Source: Flavobacteriaceae bacterium
GTDB lineage: Bacteria > Bacteroidota > Bacteroidia > Flavobacteriales > Flavobacteriaceae
Length of the DNA stretch: 32,033 nt
Assembly (NCBI GenBank): GCA_018608485.1
Contig: JABAZK010000134.1
Coordinates: 1 to 32,033, forward strand
Direction of reading: 5' to 3'
In this document: piece by piece, positions 20,253 through 29,652 of the stretch
How positions within the stretch are numbered: the first letter of the stretch is position 1
How the letters are laid out: every line of letters starts with the position of its first letter
Program-made: the position numbers and the translations under genes
The notes under the pieces: generated by a model
What the model was told of the DNA's origin: nothing
Seen by the model: only the letters and a program-made list of their open reading frames with translations
Databases searched by the model: none

Positions 20253-22007
20253 TTAAAAATCAAATTTATAGGTAATTCCTGCCAACGCTTGAAACCCAAG
20301 AACATTATAATTTGCGTATCGATCGTAATCGGTCCCTAAAATATTATTAAGTTTAACGAATGCACTAAAAAAATCACTAAAATGATAGCCTCCATTTAGA
20401 TTCATATCTGTAAAAGCATCTAATGATTCAATACTTGCTATTGTAGATGGGAATGTTCCATTATATTGAACATCCATACGACTACCAACAAAGAAAATAT
20501 TAGCATTGGCGTACCAGTTATTGTTTTTATATTTCCCATAAATTGCTCCCTCAATCTTAGGTAAATTCCAGGCTTCTTGTTGAAAGGTTGTTGAGTATGA
20601 ATTTATTTGAATAGTAGCACCAATAGAAAATCTTTTACTAGCATCAATCTCAATTTCTCCAAAAATTGATAGGGTACTAATATCGTCATAAAAAACATTA
20701 AATGAGTTTCCATATTCATAACCTAATAATGATGTTGAGGCATTAAAAACACCATTTGATTTAGAGTTGTTTCTCACAAACAATGCATGGTCTTCATCAC
20801 TCTTATAACTAGCTTTAACATTAAAACTTATGTTTGATGAGATGATTCCATTAATTCCTCCAAATAGATTGTATTGTTCATTAGTTTGAGTTAAGAAAAG
20901 AGTAGGAGAGACAAACGGATTTTGTTCGCTAAAATTCTGGAAAGAATTCATATGAAGATCTCCACTAGCTCCTGCATAAAAATTAATTAAATTGGAAATT
21001 ACTGGATAGGTTATTTCTAGATCTGGATAAGCAAGAATATCTGTTAAACTATTTTTTATATCTGAGGTTAGATATATTTTTGAGCCTAACTTGATAGATA
21101 ATTTATTCCAATTTACTCTGTAAACTGGATGAATTCCCAGATTAAAAAAACTGTATTTTATATTGCTATTGTTTAGATAGTTTTGTTCAAATTCACCTTG
21201 TAAGTAATTTATATTAGTTTGAAGTTCTAGTTCTGAGAGGTTTTTACTTATGAAACCTAATGGTATTTTTAAAGATGGTTTTAATAAAAAACCAACTTCT
21301 TTACTCCCAAATTTATCATCAAAAAGACTCAAAGCTCCTTTAATATTATCAAAATATGAATCTTCAAAAACAACTTCACTTTCTACCTCATAAAAACCAT
21401 ATGTTTGCTTAGCTGCAATTGAGTTGATGGTGTTATTGTCAAAAGAGATGTTTGGTAAACCATACCAATTATATTGTTTTTGATACATGTTTCCACCAAT
21501 TTTCCATGTAAAACCTCTCTCTTCCTTCAAGTAAAATCCACCTAGATTCAGAGTAGAAAACTCATTGTTTAAAAATGTATTTTTTACTCCATTTTCTGAG
21601 GATGTATATTTCAAATATATACCATAATCAGTTTCAAACTTTCTATTTTGATGTAAGAAAAATTCTATGAAAGGAGTGGTATAATTTCCAAATCCAAGTG
21701 CTAAGTAATTATCAAAAAGTCGTTCTTTTTTACCAACATCAATCCCCTTAACTACACCACTTTTTGGGACAAATGTAGAGGCAACAGGAGCCGAAAAAAT
21801 GGAGTAACTTAATTTTTTCTTTGAGATCGTATTGCTTAAAATAATTTTTGGTGTTTTCTTGATTTTAAAAGCATCTGAAATTGTTGGAGTGTATGATGTA
21901 ATTACATTAATTACTTCAACAATAGAATCCTTCTTTTTAGGTTTTTTTTGAGAGAAAACTTGACCTAAACTCATTATTAAAATTAATACGAAACTATATT
22001 TTTTCAT
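20253..22007 (-). CDS. Outer-membrane beta-barrel protein (TonB-dependent-receptor-like barrel)
   Basis: 584 aa with signal peptide (MKKYSFVLILIMSLGQVFSQ), alternating amphipathic strands, C-terminal aromatic ALAGITYKFDF; lies 5 nt downstream of the TPR gene. Confidence 0.75.
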   Translation of the reverse strand: MKKYSFVLILIMSLGQVFSQKKPKKKDSIVEVINVITSYTPTISDAFKIKKTPKIILSNTISKKKLSYSIFSAPVASTFVPKSGVVKGIDVGKKERLFDNYLALGFGNYTTPFIEFFLHQNRKFETDYGIYLKYTSSENGVKNTFLNNEFSTLNLGGFYLKEERGFTWKIGGNMYQKQYNWYGLPNISFDNNTINSIAAKQTYGFYEVESEVVFEDSYFDNIKGALSLFDDKFGSKEVGFLLKPSLKIPLGFISKNLSELELQTNINYLQGEFEQNYLNNSNIKYSFFNLGIHPVYRVNWNKLSIKLGSKIYLTSDIKNSLTDILAYPDLEITYPVISNLINFYAGASGDLHMNSFQNFSEQNPFVSPTLFLTQTNEQYNLFGGINGIISSNISFNVKASYKSDEDHALFVRNNSKSNGVFNASTSLLGYEYGNSFNVFYDDISTLSIFGEIEIDASKRFSIGATIQINSYSTTFQQEAWNLPKIEGAIYGKYKNNNWYANANIFFVGSRMDVQYNGTFPSTIASIESLDAFTDMNLNGGYHFSDFFSAFVKLNNILGTDYDRYANYNVLGFQALAGITYKFDF

Positions 22008-22012
22008 CAGTC

Positions 22013-25000
22013 TTAATTTTTAGGAGTTGTTACCGAGTTATTTGTTTTAGATTCTTTTAGTTTTATCTTCTTTAATTCACTTTTTGCATCATTTATGATA
22101 TCACTAAATTGAGAAAAATTCTTAATAATATTTTCTAAAATATAAGTGGCTTGATATGGATCAGAATCTTCCAAAGCATAATAGTTTTTAGCCATGATAA
22201 TAAAACTTTTTGCTCCCCAATATTTATAGGTAGAGAAATCAGATGTGATTGTTTGTATTATTTTATTTGAAACATCATACTCTTTTTTCTTATTGGTAAA
22301 ATAAGCGCTATAATACAATGCTTCCGCTTTTAATTCTCCATTTGCATTTCGTTCTACTTCAGTATAAAACTCTTCTGCTTTGATATAATCTTCCGTTTGA
22401 AAGGCAGATCGAGCAATAATAATTTTAGCATCATACTCTACTGTAGCATCTATTTTGTCTTGTAATAATATTTTTTCTGCATAAATAACTGATTTTGTAT
22501 AATCTTGTAATTTATAATAACCTTTCATTAAATTACTCTGGGCGTATATAATGTTCAAGATCAAGTTTGCTTCTTGTTCTAGTCTTACTAGCAGGGGAAT
22601 GGCAGATTCCCAATCTTCTTTTTCTAATAAAATTTGTGATAATTTATTGAGAGCTTCTTCACTAAACTCACTTTGAGGAAGAGATATTACATACTGATAG
22701 TGTTTTACCGACTCTTCATATAATTCTTTATTAACGAGTAATTGAGCTAAATAAAAGTTTGCTTGTAAAGCATGAAGACCATCGGGAAAAGTTTCAATAT
22801 ATTTCTTAAAACCTTTAATGGCTGATGGAGTATCGTTTTCTAAAAATTTATTTTCTGCAGATTGATAAGTTGTATTGTCAATTTCTTCATTAGTAATATT
22901 CACAAAACTAATTCCTTGAACCCAGAGAGCATATTCATCAACAGTTCCAAGATCTATGTATACATTTTTTGCATTGGTAACAGCCTCTCTTGCCTCTACA
23001 GAATTTGGGTAATTTGAAACAATTTCTTGGTATTTTTTTAAAGCTTTTTTATTTTCATCATCATTGTAAAACAGTAATCCATCTCTTAATAGAGCTCTAG
23101 GAATATAAGAGCTTTTTGGGAAGTCTTGAAATAAGATTTTGTAAGCTTGATGAGCTTTTTTGGTTTTTTTTTGAGAAGAATATGTATTTCCCAACTGAAA
23201 CAATGCATCATCTCTGAAATTTGATAAATTAAAATTATTTAGTAAACTTTCTAATTCAGTTATTTTGGTAGTATTCTTTTCTAAGAAGCCGAAACACATA
23301 GCTATTTGATATTGAGCATAATCAGAACTGTTTCCAAGCTGATCAAGAACTTTTTTGTAAGCATCTATAGATTTACGGTATTCTTTGATGGCAAAAAAAC
23401 TATCTCCCATCCTAATCGTTGCATCATCTACTAAAGACAGATCTTTTTGTTTTGTATTTATGAAGTCCTGAAAGACTTTTGCTGAGGTTGAGTATTGTTT
23501 CAGTTTAAAGTAGCCGTATCCCAAATTATAATCTACTAATTGGAATTCTTCACTTTCTTTTGATGCAATTTTTTTAAAGTTAATTAAATCATCTATACTT
23601 TTCTGGTAATTTCCTAATCTAAAATTTGTTTCTGCACACCAATAAAAAGACAATGCTTTAATGGAAGATTCAACAGCGTATTTTCCTTGCTCAAAATAGG
23701 GAAGAGCCTTCGGCATGTTACTCGTATTAAATAACTGTATTCCTCTGTAATAAGAAACCTCTTTAATTAAGTCTTCATTTTGTTTGGTTTTATTTTTACT
23801 CAAAAAATCGAGAGCTCCTTGATAATTCTGTTGATATAAATAAGAGGTAACCATTAAACCATTAATCTCCTCATAACTTGGAGATTTTGGATAAGTTTTT
23901 AAGAAAAACTGAAGTACCTCTGCAACATTTTCATAAGGATTTCCTTCCTCATAGCTGAGCTTTGCATAGTTTAATGAGGCATCTTCTTTTACCTTTAAAT
24001 CAAAACTCATTTCACTGGCACTTTTAAATGCATTCAGAGCTTCTGGTTTTTTTTTCAGATAAATATAACATTCACCTAAATTGTAATATGCTTTTTGCGA
24101 AACATTATTTTTTTCGTCAATTATTTTATTGAAATTATTGACAGCATTTTCAAAATCATTTTGTTTAAAAAAAGCATAGCCTAATTGATAGTAATCGGTA
24201 TTATTCCATTTTCCTTTTTTACCTCTATAAGCTTTCAAATAGTCGATAGATTCTTTATATTTTTTAAGATTGAAATAACTCTCACCAATAATTTTTGAAA
24301 TTTCAGAAACTTCTTTAGGTTTTGCATTTTCAAGTAGTTTTTGTCCCACTTCAATACATTTTTCAAATCGTCCAGCCTTAAAACTAATATCCAATAAGTA
24401 ATAAGTTACTTCACTTTTGTAAGCTTCATCATCTGCAATTTCCTCCAAGGTTTTTTCTGCAATTTCATAATCCTCTTGTTTGTAGGAGATATACCCAAAG
24501 TAGTAGCGAGAGTCATTCCCGTATTTTGGGTCATTGATTAATAAAACAAACTTATTTTTTGCTAAATCTAGGTTTCTGGTTGACAGAAATGCATAACCCA
24601 TTTTAAAATTTAACTCTTTTTTATTGGCTAAAGAAAGGGCTTCTAAATTTACTTTTGAATACCACTTTAAAGCGTATGCTGCTTTTTTATTGGCAAAATA
24701 GTAATTACCTACATTAAAGTATGCTCTGTCTTTTTTTGTACTAGAAGGATAATTATTTACAAATCGTATTACTTTTTTATCTGCATTTGTTTGATTTAAT
24801 TTTATTGCACACATGGCATCATAATAATCAGCATTTGCTTTTAAATCATTTTTAATAGTTGATTTTTCAGAAACTTTAATAAAGTATTTTTGGGAAGCTG
24901 CATATGCTTTGCTATTAAAGAGTTTAATTGCATGATTATATTCGCTCTGAATATTGGTGTCTATTTCTGTTTGCTGACCATAAATTTGAGCATATTGCAT

Positions 25001-25048
25001 AGAAAAAAACAATACTAGTATGTGTAAATAATTATAGCGATTTTTCAT
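22013..25048 (-). CDS. Large tetratricopeptide-repeat protein, exported
   Basis: 1011 aa; signal peptide MKNRYNYLHILVLFFSMQYAQIYGQ and many TPR-like repeats (e.g. YYQLGYAFFKQNDFENAVNNFNKII, YYNLGECYIYLKKKPEALNAFKSA, YNLGYGYFKLKQYSTSAKVFQDFI). Confidence 0.9.
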   Translation of the reverse strand: MKNRYNYLHILVLFFSMQYAQIYGQQTEIDTNIQSEYNHAIKLFNSKAYAASQKYFIKVSEKSTIKNDLKANADYYDAMCAIKLNQTNADKKVIRFVNNYPSSTKKDRAYFNVGNYYFANKKAAYALKWYSKVNLEALSLANKKELNFKMGYAFLSTRNLDLAKNKFVLLINDPKYGNDSRYYFGYISYKQEDYEIAEKTLEEIADDEAYKSEVTYYLLDISFKAGRFEKCIEVGQKLLENAKPKEVSEISKIIGESYFNLKKYKESIDYLKAYRGKKGKWNNTDYYQLGYAFFKQNDFENAVNNFNKIIDEKNNVSQKAYYNLGECYIYLKKKPEALNAFKSASEMSFDLKVKEDASLNYAKLSYEEGNPYENVAEVLQFFLKTYPKSPSYEEINGLMVTSYLYQQNYQGALDFLSKNKTKQNEDLIKEVSYYRGIQLFNTSNMPKALPYFEQGKYAVESSIKALSFYWCAETNFRLGNYQKSIDDLINFKKIASKESEEFQLVDYNLGYGYFKLKQYSTSAKVFQDFINTKQKDLSLVDDATIRMGDSFFAIKEYRKSIDAYKKVLDQLGNSSDYAQYQIAMCFGFLEKNTTKITELESLLNNFNLSNFRDDALFQLGNTYSSQKKTKKAHQAYKILFQDFPKSSYIPRALLRDGLLFYNDDENKKALKKYQEIVSNYPNSVEAREAVTNAKNVYIDLGTVDEYALWVQGISFVNITNEEIDNTTYQSAENKFLENDTPSAIKGFKKYIETFPDGLHALQANFYLAQLLVNKELYEESVKHYQYVISLPQSEFSEEALNKLSQILLEKEDWESAIPLLVRLEQEANLILNIIYAQSNLMKGYYKLQDYTKSVIYAEKILLQDKIDATVEYDAKIIIARSAFQTEDYIKAEEFYTEVERNANGELKAEALYYSAYFTNKKKEYDVSNKIIQTITSDFSTYKYWGAKSFIIMAKNYYALEDSDPYQATYILENIIKNFSQFSDIINDAKSELKKIKLKESKTNNSVTTPKN

Positions 25049-25228
25049 TTTTTTTGAATCTGTAAACTATAAACGAACGATTTCTTTTTTTGTTGGATTT
25101 TTTTTGTTAAAATCGGTTATTTATATTTCAAAAATAGGCATTGATTTTAGGATTATCATCATTCAGTTGGGTAAAATACCACAAAATCTATCCAAAAAAT
25201 TATGTAGGTTTGTATAAAGAACTATTTC

Positions 25229-25915
25229 ATGGGAAATTCAATCTTACATTTAGAAAATGCAGATATTTATCAACGAGATAATTTGGTGTTATCTAAAGTA
25301 AATCTTACTATTAAACAAGGAGAGTTTTATTATTTGATTGGTAAAACTGGAAGTGGGAAAAGTAGTTTAATGAAAACTTTATATGGAGATTTATTACTTC
25401 AAAGGGGAATAGGTTCTATAGTAGGTTTTGATCTAAAAAAACTAAAAGATAAAGAAATTCCTTTTCTTAGAAGAAAAATTGGGATTGTTTTCCAAGACTT
25501 TAAATTATTAAATGATAGAACAGTTTTTGATAATCTTTTGTTTGTTCTAAAAGCTACAGGTTGGAAAGATAAAACATCTATGAAGGCTAAAATTGAAGAG
25601 GTTTTAGATCGTGTTGGTATGAAAACAAAATATTATAAAAGTCCCTATGAATTGTCTGGAGGAGAACAGCAAAGAGTTGCAATAGCAAGAGCTTTATTAA
25701 ATGATCCAGAGTTAATTTTAGCAGATGAACCCACTGGAAATTTAGATCCAAAAACTTCCATAGAAGTAATGGATTTACTTAATAAAATTCATCAAAGTGG
25801 TAAAAGTATTCTAATGGCTACCCATGATTATGCTTTGATAGTAAAATTTAAACAAAAAACACTTAAGTGCGAGGGTGGCGAATTGTTTGAGGTAGTAGCG
25901 CAAACTACTCCTTAA
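25229..25915 (+). CDS. ftsE: FtsE-like ABC transporter ATP-binding protein
   Basis: 228 aa; Walker [34 protein letters not shown], signature [15 protein letters not shown], Walker [14 protein letters not shown]. The FQDFKLL and RTVFDN blocks are FtsE-like. Confidence 0.85.
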   Translation: MGNSILHLENADIYQRDNLVLSKVNLTIKQGEFYYLIGKTGSGKSSLMKTLYGDLLLQRGIGSIVGFDLKKLKDKEIPFLRRKIGIVFQDFKLLNDRTVFDNLLFVLKATGWKDKTSMKAKIEEVLDRVGMKTKYYKSPYELSGGEQQRVAIARALLNDPELILADEPTGNLDPKTSIEVMDLLNKIHQSGKSILMATHDYALIVKFKQKTLKCEGGELFEVVAQTTP

Positions 25916-27023
25916 AGATTGTGTTAACTATTTTTTCTGCTCCATGTATTGGGTCAAAATTTTGCAGCAACTTTTCACGATCTTCCCTGTAAGAGGGTTT
26001 AAAATCTTTCTGAAATAATTCGACTGTTTTTATCAAGTACTCAGCCTTAGTGTTGGCTTTTTCACAAAGTGATTCCAAGCCAGTTTTGTCTACCATATAA
26101 TCATTAGCTATCACAAACCTTCCTTGGCGGAGTGTGTTCAGTAATTTTAATTTGATTCCTGTATTTTGAAAAGTAGGAAGTACATTAATATGAGCTTCTT
26201 GAAATAAATTGTATAGGTCTTTATCTTCATTTAAAGGATTAAAAAATATATTTTCATGTTTCTGAATCTCTTTTAAAACCTCACTGTTTTTATAATTACT
26301 GGCTATCACAAGTTGATAATCTGTTTGTTTGTATACATCAATTAAATACAAAGCTGCCTTTACATTTTCAGAAACTAATAAATGGCCGTGATATAAAATA
26401 AAACTTCCTTTGGAACTAAGGTTTGTGTGTTTCTCTAAATCATGAAATGCAGGAATGTAAATACTTTTATTCCCATATTTATTTTTAAAATATTCTTGTT
26501 CAATTGGAGAAATTGAGAAAACATTTTGCATTTTATTCATGATTTTTTCATAATTCTTAAGTTTTTTAGATTCTTTTTTAAAAAAAGATCGTTTAAAAGT
26601 ATTTGACTCACTTTTTTCTAATCCCTTGTAAAAACGATGTTCTATATTATGAGCTCTTAAGTATATCTTTTTACCATTTAGTTTATCTTCTATTGCGGGT
26701 AATGTTGTGTGTAATCCTTCAAATAAAATTGGATAGGAATCTTTAGTTAGATTTGCTACTAATAAATCATTTCCTCTACTTTTTACGATAAAAGGAGTTT
26801 TAGATAAAAGACTTTTTATGAATGAGTTTCTCTTGTAATAGAAAACTTTTTCACAATACTTAAGAAGTTCTTTTTGCTCACCTTTCCCATATTCGAACAC
26901 ATGTAGATAAATATCAACGCCTACGCTATGTAACGCTTTTATTTTATAAAATACGTCTATGACTCCTCCATAATTAGTTGGATAGGGAACATCAAAAGAA
27001 ACGATGTGTAGTTTATTATACAC
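25905..27023 (-). CDS. Glycosyltransferase (GT-B, family 4/1-like)
   Basis: 372 aa; ...YPTNYGGVIDVFYKIKALHSVGVDIYLHVFE..., RAHNIEHRFYKGL, ILYHGHLLVSEN..., HINVLPTFQNTGIKLKLLNTLRQGRFVIAND. Confidence 0.8.
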   Translation of the reverse strand: MYNKLHIVSFDVPYPTNYGGVIDVFYKIKALHSVGVDIYLHVFEYGKGEQKELLKYCEKVFYYKRNSFIKSLLSKTPFIVKSRGNDLLVANLTKDSYPILFEGLHTTLPAIEDKLNGKKIYLRAHNIEHRFYKGLEKSESNTFKRSFFKKESKKLKNYEKIMNKMQNVFSISPIEQEYFKNKYGNKSIYIPAFHDLEKHTNLSSKGSFILYHGHLLVSENVKAALYLIDVYKQTDYQLVIASNYKNSEVLKEIQKHENIFFNPLNEDKDLYNLFQEAHINVLPTFQNTGIKLKLLNTLRQGRFVIANDYMVDKTGLESLCEKANTKAEYLIKTVELFQKDFKPSYREDREKLLQNFDPIHGAEKIVNTIFKE

Positions 27024-28101
27024 GCTTTAAAAAAATTGAAGTTAGTTTTTCTTTTTCTATAGACCAATTTAGTTCTTCTTTTGCATCTTTAAGCTCTTTT
27101 TTATAACTAACAAATTCCATGCTTTTAATAGTTTTTGCAAGGCATTCTGTAGATCTTTCTTGAAGTACTTTCCCAAACGAATATTGGCTTATGAGTGTTT
27201 TCATTTCTTTTAAATTAGCAACTATTACAGGGACATTCGCATGTAAATAGTCAAATATTTTATTAGGAAGAGCATATCTATAATTTAAACCTAAATCTTC
27301 TTCTAAGCTAATACCAATTGCTGCATTAGGAGTAAGTTTTTTTAATTCATTTGGAGTTTTTTTACCTAGAAATTTAACACGATCAACCAAAGAGAGATTT
27401 TTTACCTTATTTTTTAATTTCTCTGTAATATCACCATCTCCAATAATTACAAATATATATTCCTTAAGAAGCGGCATTGTTTCTATCATTAGTTCTAACC
27501 CCCGACCAATGTTTACTGAACCTTGGTATAAAATGATTTTTTTTCCTTTGGTTTCTATTTTAAATTCTTTCGGATTAATTGTTTTAATTTCTGGAATATT
27601 CCTGACTACTATGGCAGAAATTCCATATAAATTTTGATAATGCTTTTTTATGGAATCACTAACAGTTATAACAGTTTGTAGTTTTGGAATGATTGTTTTT
27701 TCCAGAAAAAGCCATACACTCTTCACTCTTTTTTTATGAACAAGCTCTGGTATTTCAGAGAATAATTCATGACTATCAAAAACTAGTTTTTTATTTTGAA
27801 GTTTACTTATTATATAATTAGGCAAAAGGGTGTCTACATCATTTGAAAATAACAGGTCTTTTTTGGTAAATAATAGATATATAAACAAACGTATATTGAA
27901 TTCAGCATAAAATAAAAAGCCTACATTAAAAAGCAATCGAAACCTAATTGTCTTGTAATTTCTTTGAATAGGAAAACTTTTTTTTAGTTTTCTACCTACC
28001 AAAATAACATCATATCCAATTTCAGATAAAACTTCACACGTTTTTTCAACGCGTTGATCAGTTGATAAATCGTTTGTTACAGAAATTAGTATTCTTTTCA
28101 A
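27016..28101 (-). CDS. Glycosyltransferase family 4-like protein
   Basis: 361 aa; SVTNDLSTDQRVEKTCEVLSEIGYDVILVGRK, FDSHELFSEIPEL, ILYQGSVNIGRGLELMIETMPLL, FVIIGDGDITEKLK, RYALPNKIFDYLHANVPVIVANL. Confidence 0.9.
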   Translation of the reverse strand: MKRILISVTNDLSTDQRVEKTCEVLSEIGYDVILVGRKLKKSFPIQRNYKTIRFRLLFNVGFLFYAEFNIRLFIYLLFTKKDLLFSNDVDTLLPNYIISKLQNKKLVFDSHELFSEIPELVHKKRVKSVWLFLEKTIIPKLQTVITVSDSIKKHYQNLYGISAIVVRNIPEIKTINPKEFKIETKGKKIILYQGSVNIGRGLELMIETMPLLKEYIFVIIGDGDITEKLKNKVKNLSLVDRVKFLGKKTPNELKKLTPNAAIGISLEEDLGLNYRYALPNKIFDYLHANVPVIVANLKEMKTLISQYSFGKVLQERSTECLAKTIKSMEFVSYKKELKDAKEELNWSIEKEKLTSIFLKRV

Positions 28102-28200
28102 GACATTTTATTTAATAAGGCAAGATATAAAAAACTAGGTAGCTTGCTGTAATTCATGTTTTTCGCGATAAAAAGGTAAAGAAAGGATTAGTCAAAAAAC

Positions 28201-29460
28201 TTAATTAAAATATTCAAAAAAGTATTTTTTTGTAAAGAATGTGGAATTTATTTTTTTTCCTAATTTCATGTAATTCTTGAGGTATTTAATATCATTATTC
28301 CAAGCGTATAAATATATGTAATGATATAATAAGGCCATATTTTGATATGATCTACTAAATCCTTTAAGTGTGAAATTTTTATCAATTGAAGTAATTTTTT
28401 CATGATCATTCATTTTAGTGTAATAGATGAGTTTCATGAATATAAAATTATTGTAATGCTCGTACTTGTAGAAGAATGTATAATCTGTTTCAGGTTTTAT
28501 TTTTTCAACAATATATCTCATCACTTCAAAGTTTCTAGTTATAATACATGTAAAGTTTATTTCAAATAAAAATTCTATTGGAATAAATCCATTTACTTGA
28601 TTTTTTTGAAAATAATTATTTAGTTTAAGCATTACTTCAGAATCTTCAATTAATAAATGTTGAGCAAATATTCTACTTTTTAATATGGGATGAAATTCTT
28701 CTTCCTCTTTTAATGTATAAAAAGAATCCTTACTTTTTTTAGTAAAAAACAGGTTTAAATTTAGGATACCTTTAGAGAATTCTTGGATGTCTTTTCTTGA
28801 GGAATTTTTGTAAATTGTTTCAATAATTTTAGAATAATACGTTTTTAAACTTCCATAGTCTACAAAAATTGTAATTACTAAATCCTGAAAATTTTCATTT
28901 AAAAGTAGTTGGTTAAACGCTTCATTCTTTATATCTATAGTGTTCATTATTTGCCCTATAGACATGCCAATAACCACTTTCTCATCATAGTTGAAATTAT
29001 TAGCATTCATTTTTTTGAGTTCAAAAATGTCTCGTATAAGATTAAAGTTTTCAACTAGAAATAACTCTCTTATAATTTGTATTAATTTTAAGTTGAAGCT
29101 TTTTGTTTGATTGAGGTTTTTGTTGATATACTTTAATAATATATCATCCTCATCTTTGTGAATAATTTTTGTAACTTCAAATTCTTGCTTCCATTTGTTT
29201 CTTAGTTTGAAATTAATGAGGAAATCAGAATAACTTTCAAAACTATTAAATTTTGATAAGGTGTCTAATGTGAAGTTACTTGCTTGTACATTTTTAACGA
29301 CTCCAAAAAACCTCCTAATGGTGTTGTAGCTGATGGCTATATCATTTTCTTTAGCTATAATTTGACTTAACCTTTTGCTATCTTTTAGACCTTTTATTTT
29401 AAACCCAATTTTTTCTTCGGTAATGTCTCTTAGCTTTTTTTCCATAGATGTACTAAACAT
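28201..29460 (-). CDS. Uncharacterised protein with HTH-like N-terminal region and long alpha-helical C-terminal region
   Basis: 419 aa; N-terminal KDSKRLSQIIAKENDIAISYNTIRRFFGVVKNVQASNFTLDTLSKFNSFESYSDFLINF resembles a DNA-binding-like block recurrent in Flavobacteriia; the remainder has no recognised family. Confidence 0.6.
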   Translation of the reverse strand: MFSTSMEKKLRDITEEKIGFKIKGLKDSKRLSQIIAKENDIAISYNTIRRFFGVVKNVQASNFTLDTLSKFNSFESYSDFLINFKLRNKWKQEFEVTKIIHKDEDDILLKYINKNLNQTKSFNLKLIQIIRELFLVENFNLIRDIFELKKMNANNFNYDEKVVIGMSIGQIMNTIDIKNEAFNQLLLNENFQDLVITIFVDYGSLKTYYSKIIETIYKNSSRKDIQEFSKGILNLNLFFTKKSKDSFYTLKEEEEFHPILKSRIFAQHLLIEDSEVMLKLNNYFQKNQVNGFIPIEFLFEINFTCIITRNFEVMRYIVEKIKPETDYTFFYKYEHYNNFIFMKLIYYTKMNDHEKITSIDKNFTLKGFSRSYQNMALLYHYIYLYAWNNDIKYLKNYMKLGKKINSTFFTKKYFFEYFN

Positions 29461-29560
29461 GTACCAATATACTAAAATGTTTATTATAATATTGTATAAA
29501 TATATTTTTATCCTCTAAAATTTTTTTTTGGGAAATATTCATTGAAAAAGAGAAAAACTG

Positions 29561-29603
29561 TAATAAAAAAAGTGTAATTAATACAATTACACTTTTTTTA
29601 TTA
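29561..29603. terminator. Perfect 19-bp inverted repeat, bidirectional terminator-like, in a divergent intergenic region
   Basis: TAATAAAAAAAGTGTAATT-AATAC-AATTACACTTTTTTTATTA; A-tract and T-tract flank the stem so it could terminate in either direction. Confidence 0.75.
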
Positions 29604-29652
29604 GTATTGTGAGTAAGTAGATCTAAACTATTTGTAGAATAACTAAACATAT

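Noticed and set aside
29478-29519. Short Ile/Leu-rich ORF MFIIILYKYIFIL* before the hairpin at 29561-29603 and the EamA gene, superficially like a branched-chain amino acid leader peptide
   Set aside because: In DNA this AT-rich, Ile/Phe/Tyr/Lys codons arise by chance; no matching promoter is visible upstream, and EamA has a candidate promoter after the hairpin. Conservation in relatives would be needed to revive it.
29453-29650. 65-aa minus-strand ORF from the ORF track
   Set aside because: It reads through the perfect inverted repeat, overlaps the start of the downstream gene and has AT-rich low-complexity composition; more likely spurious.
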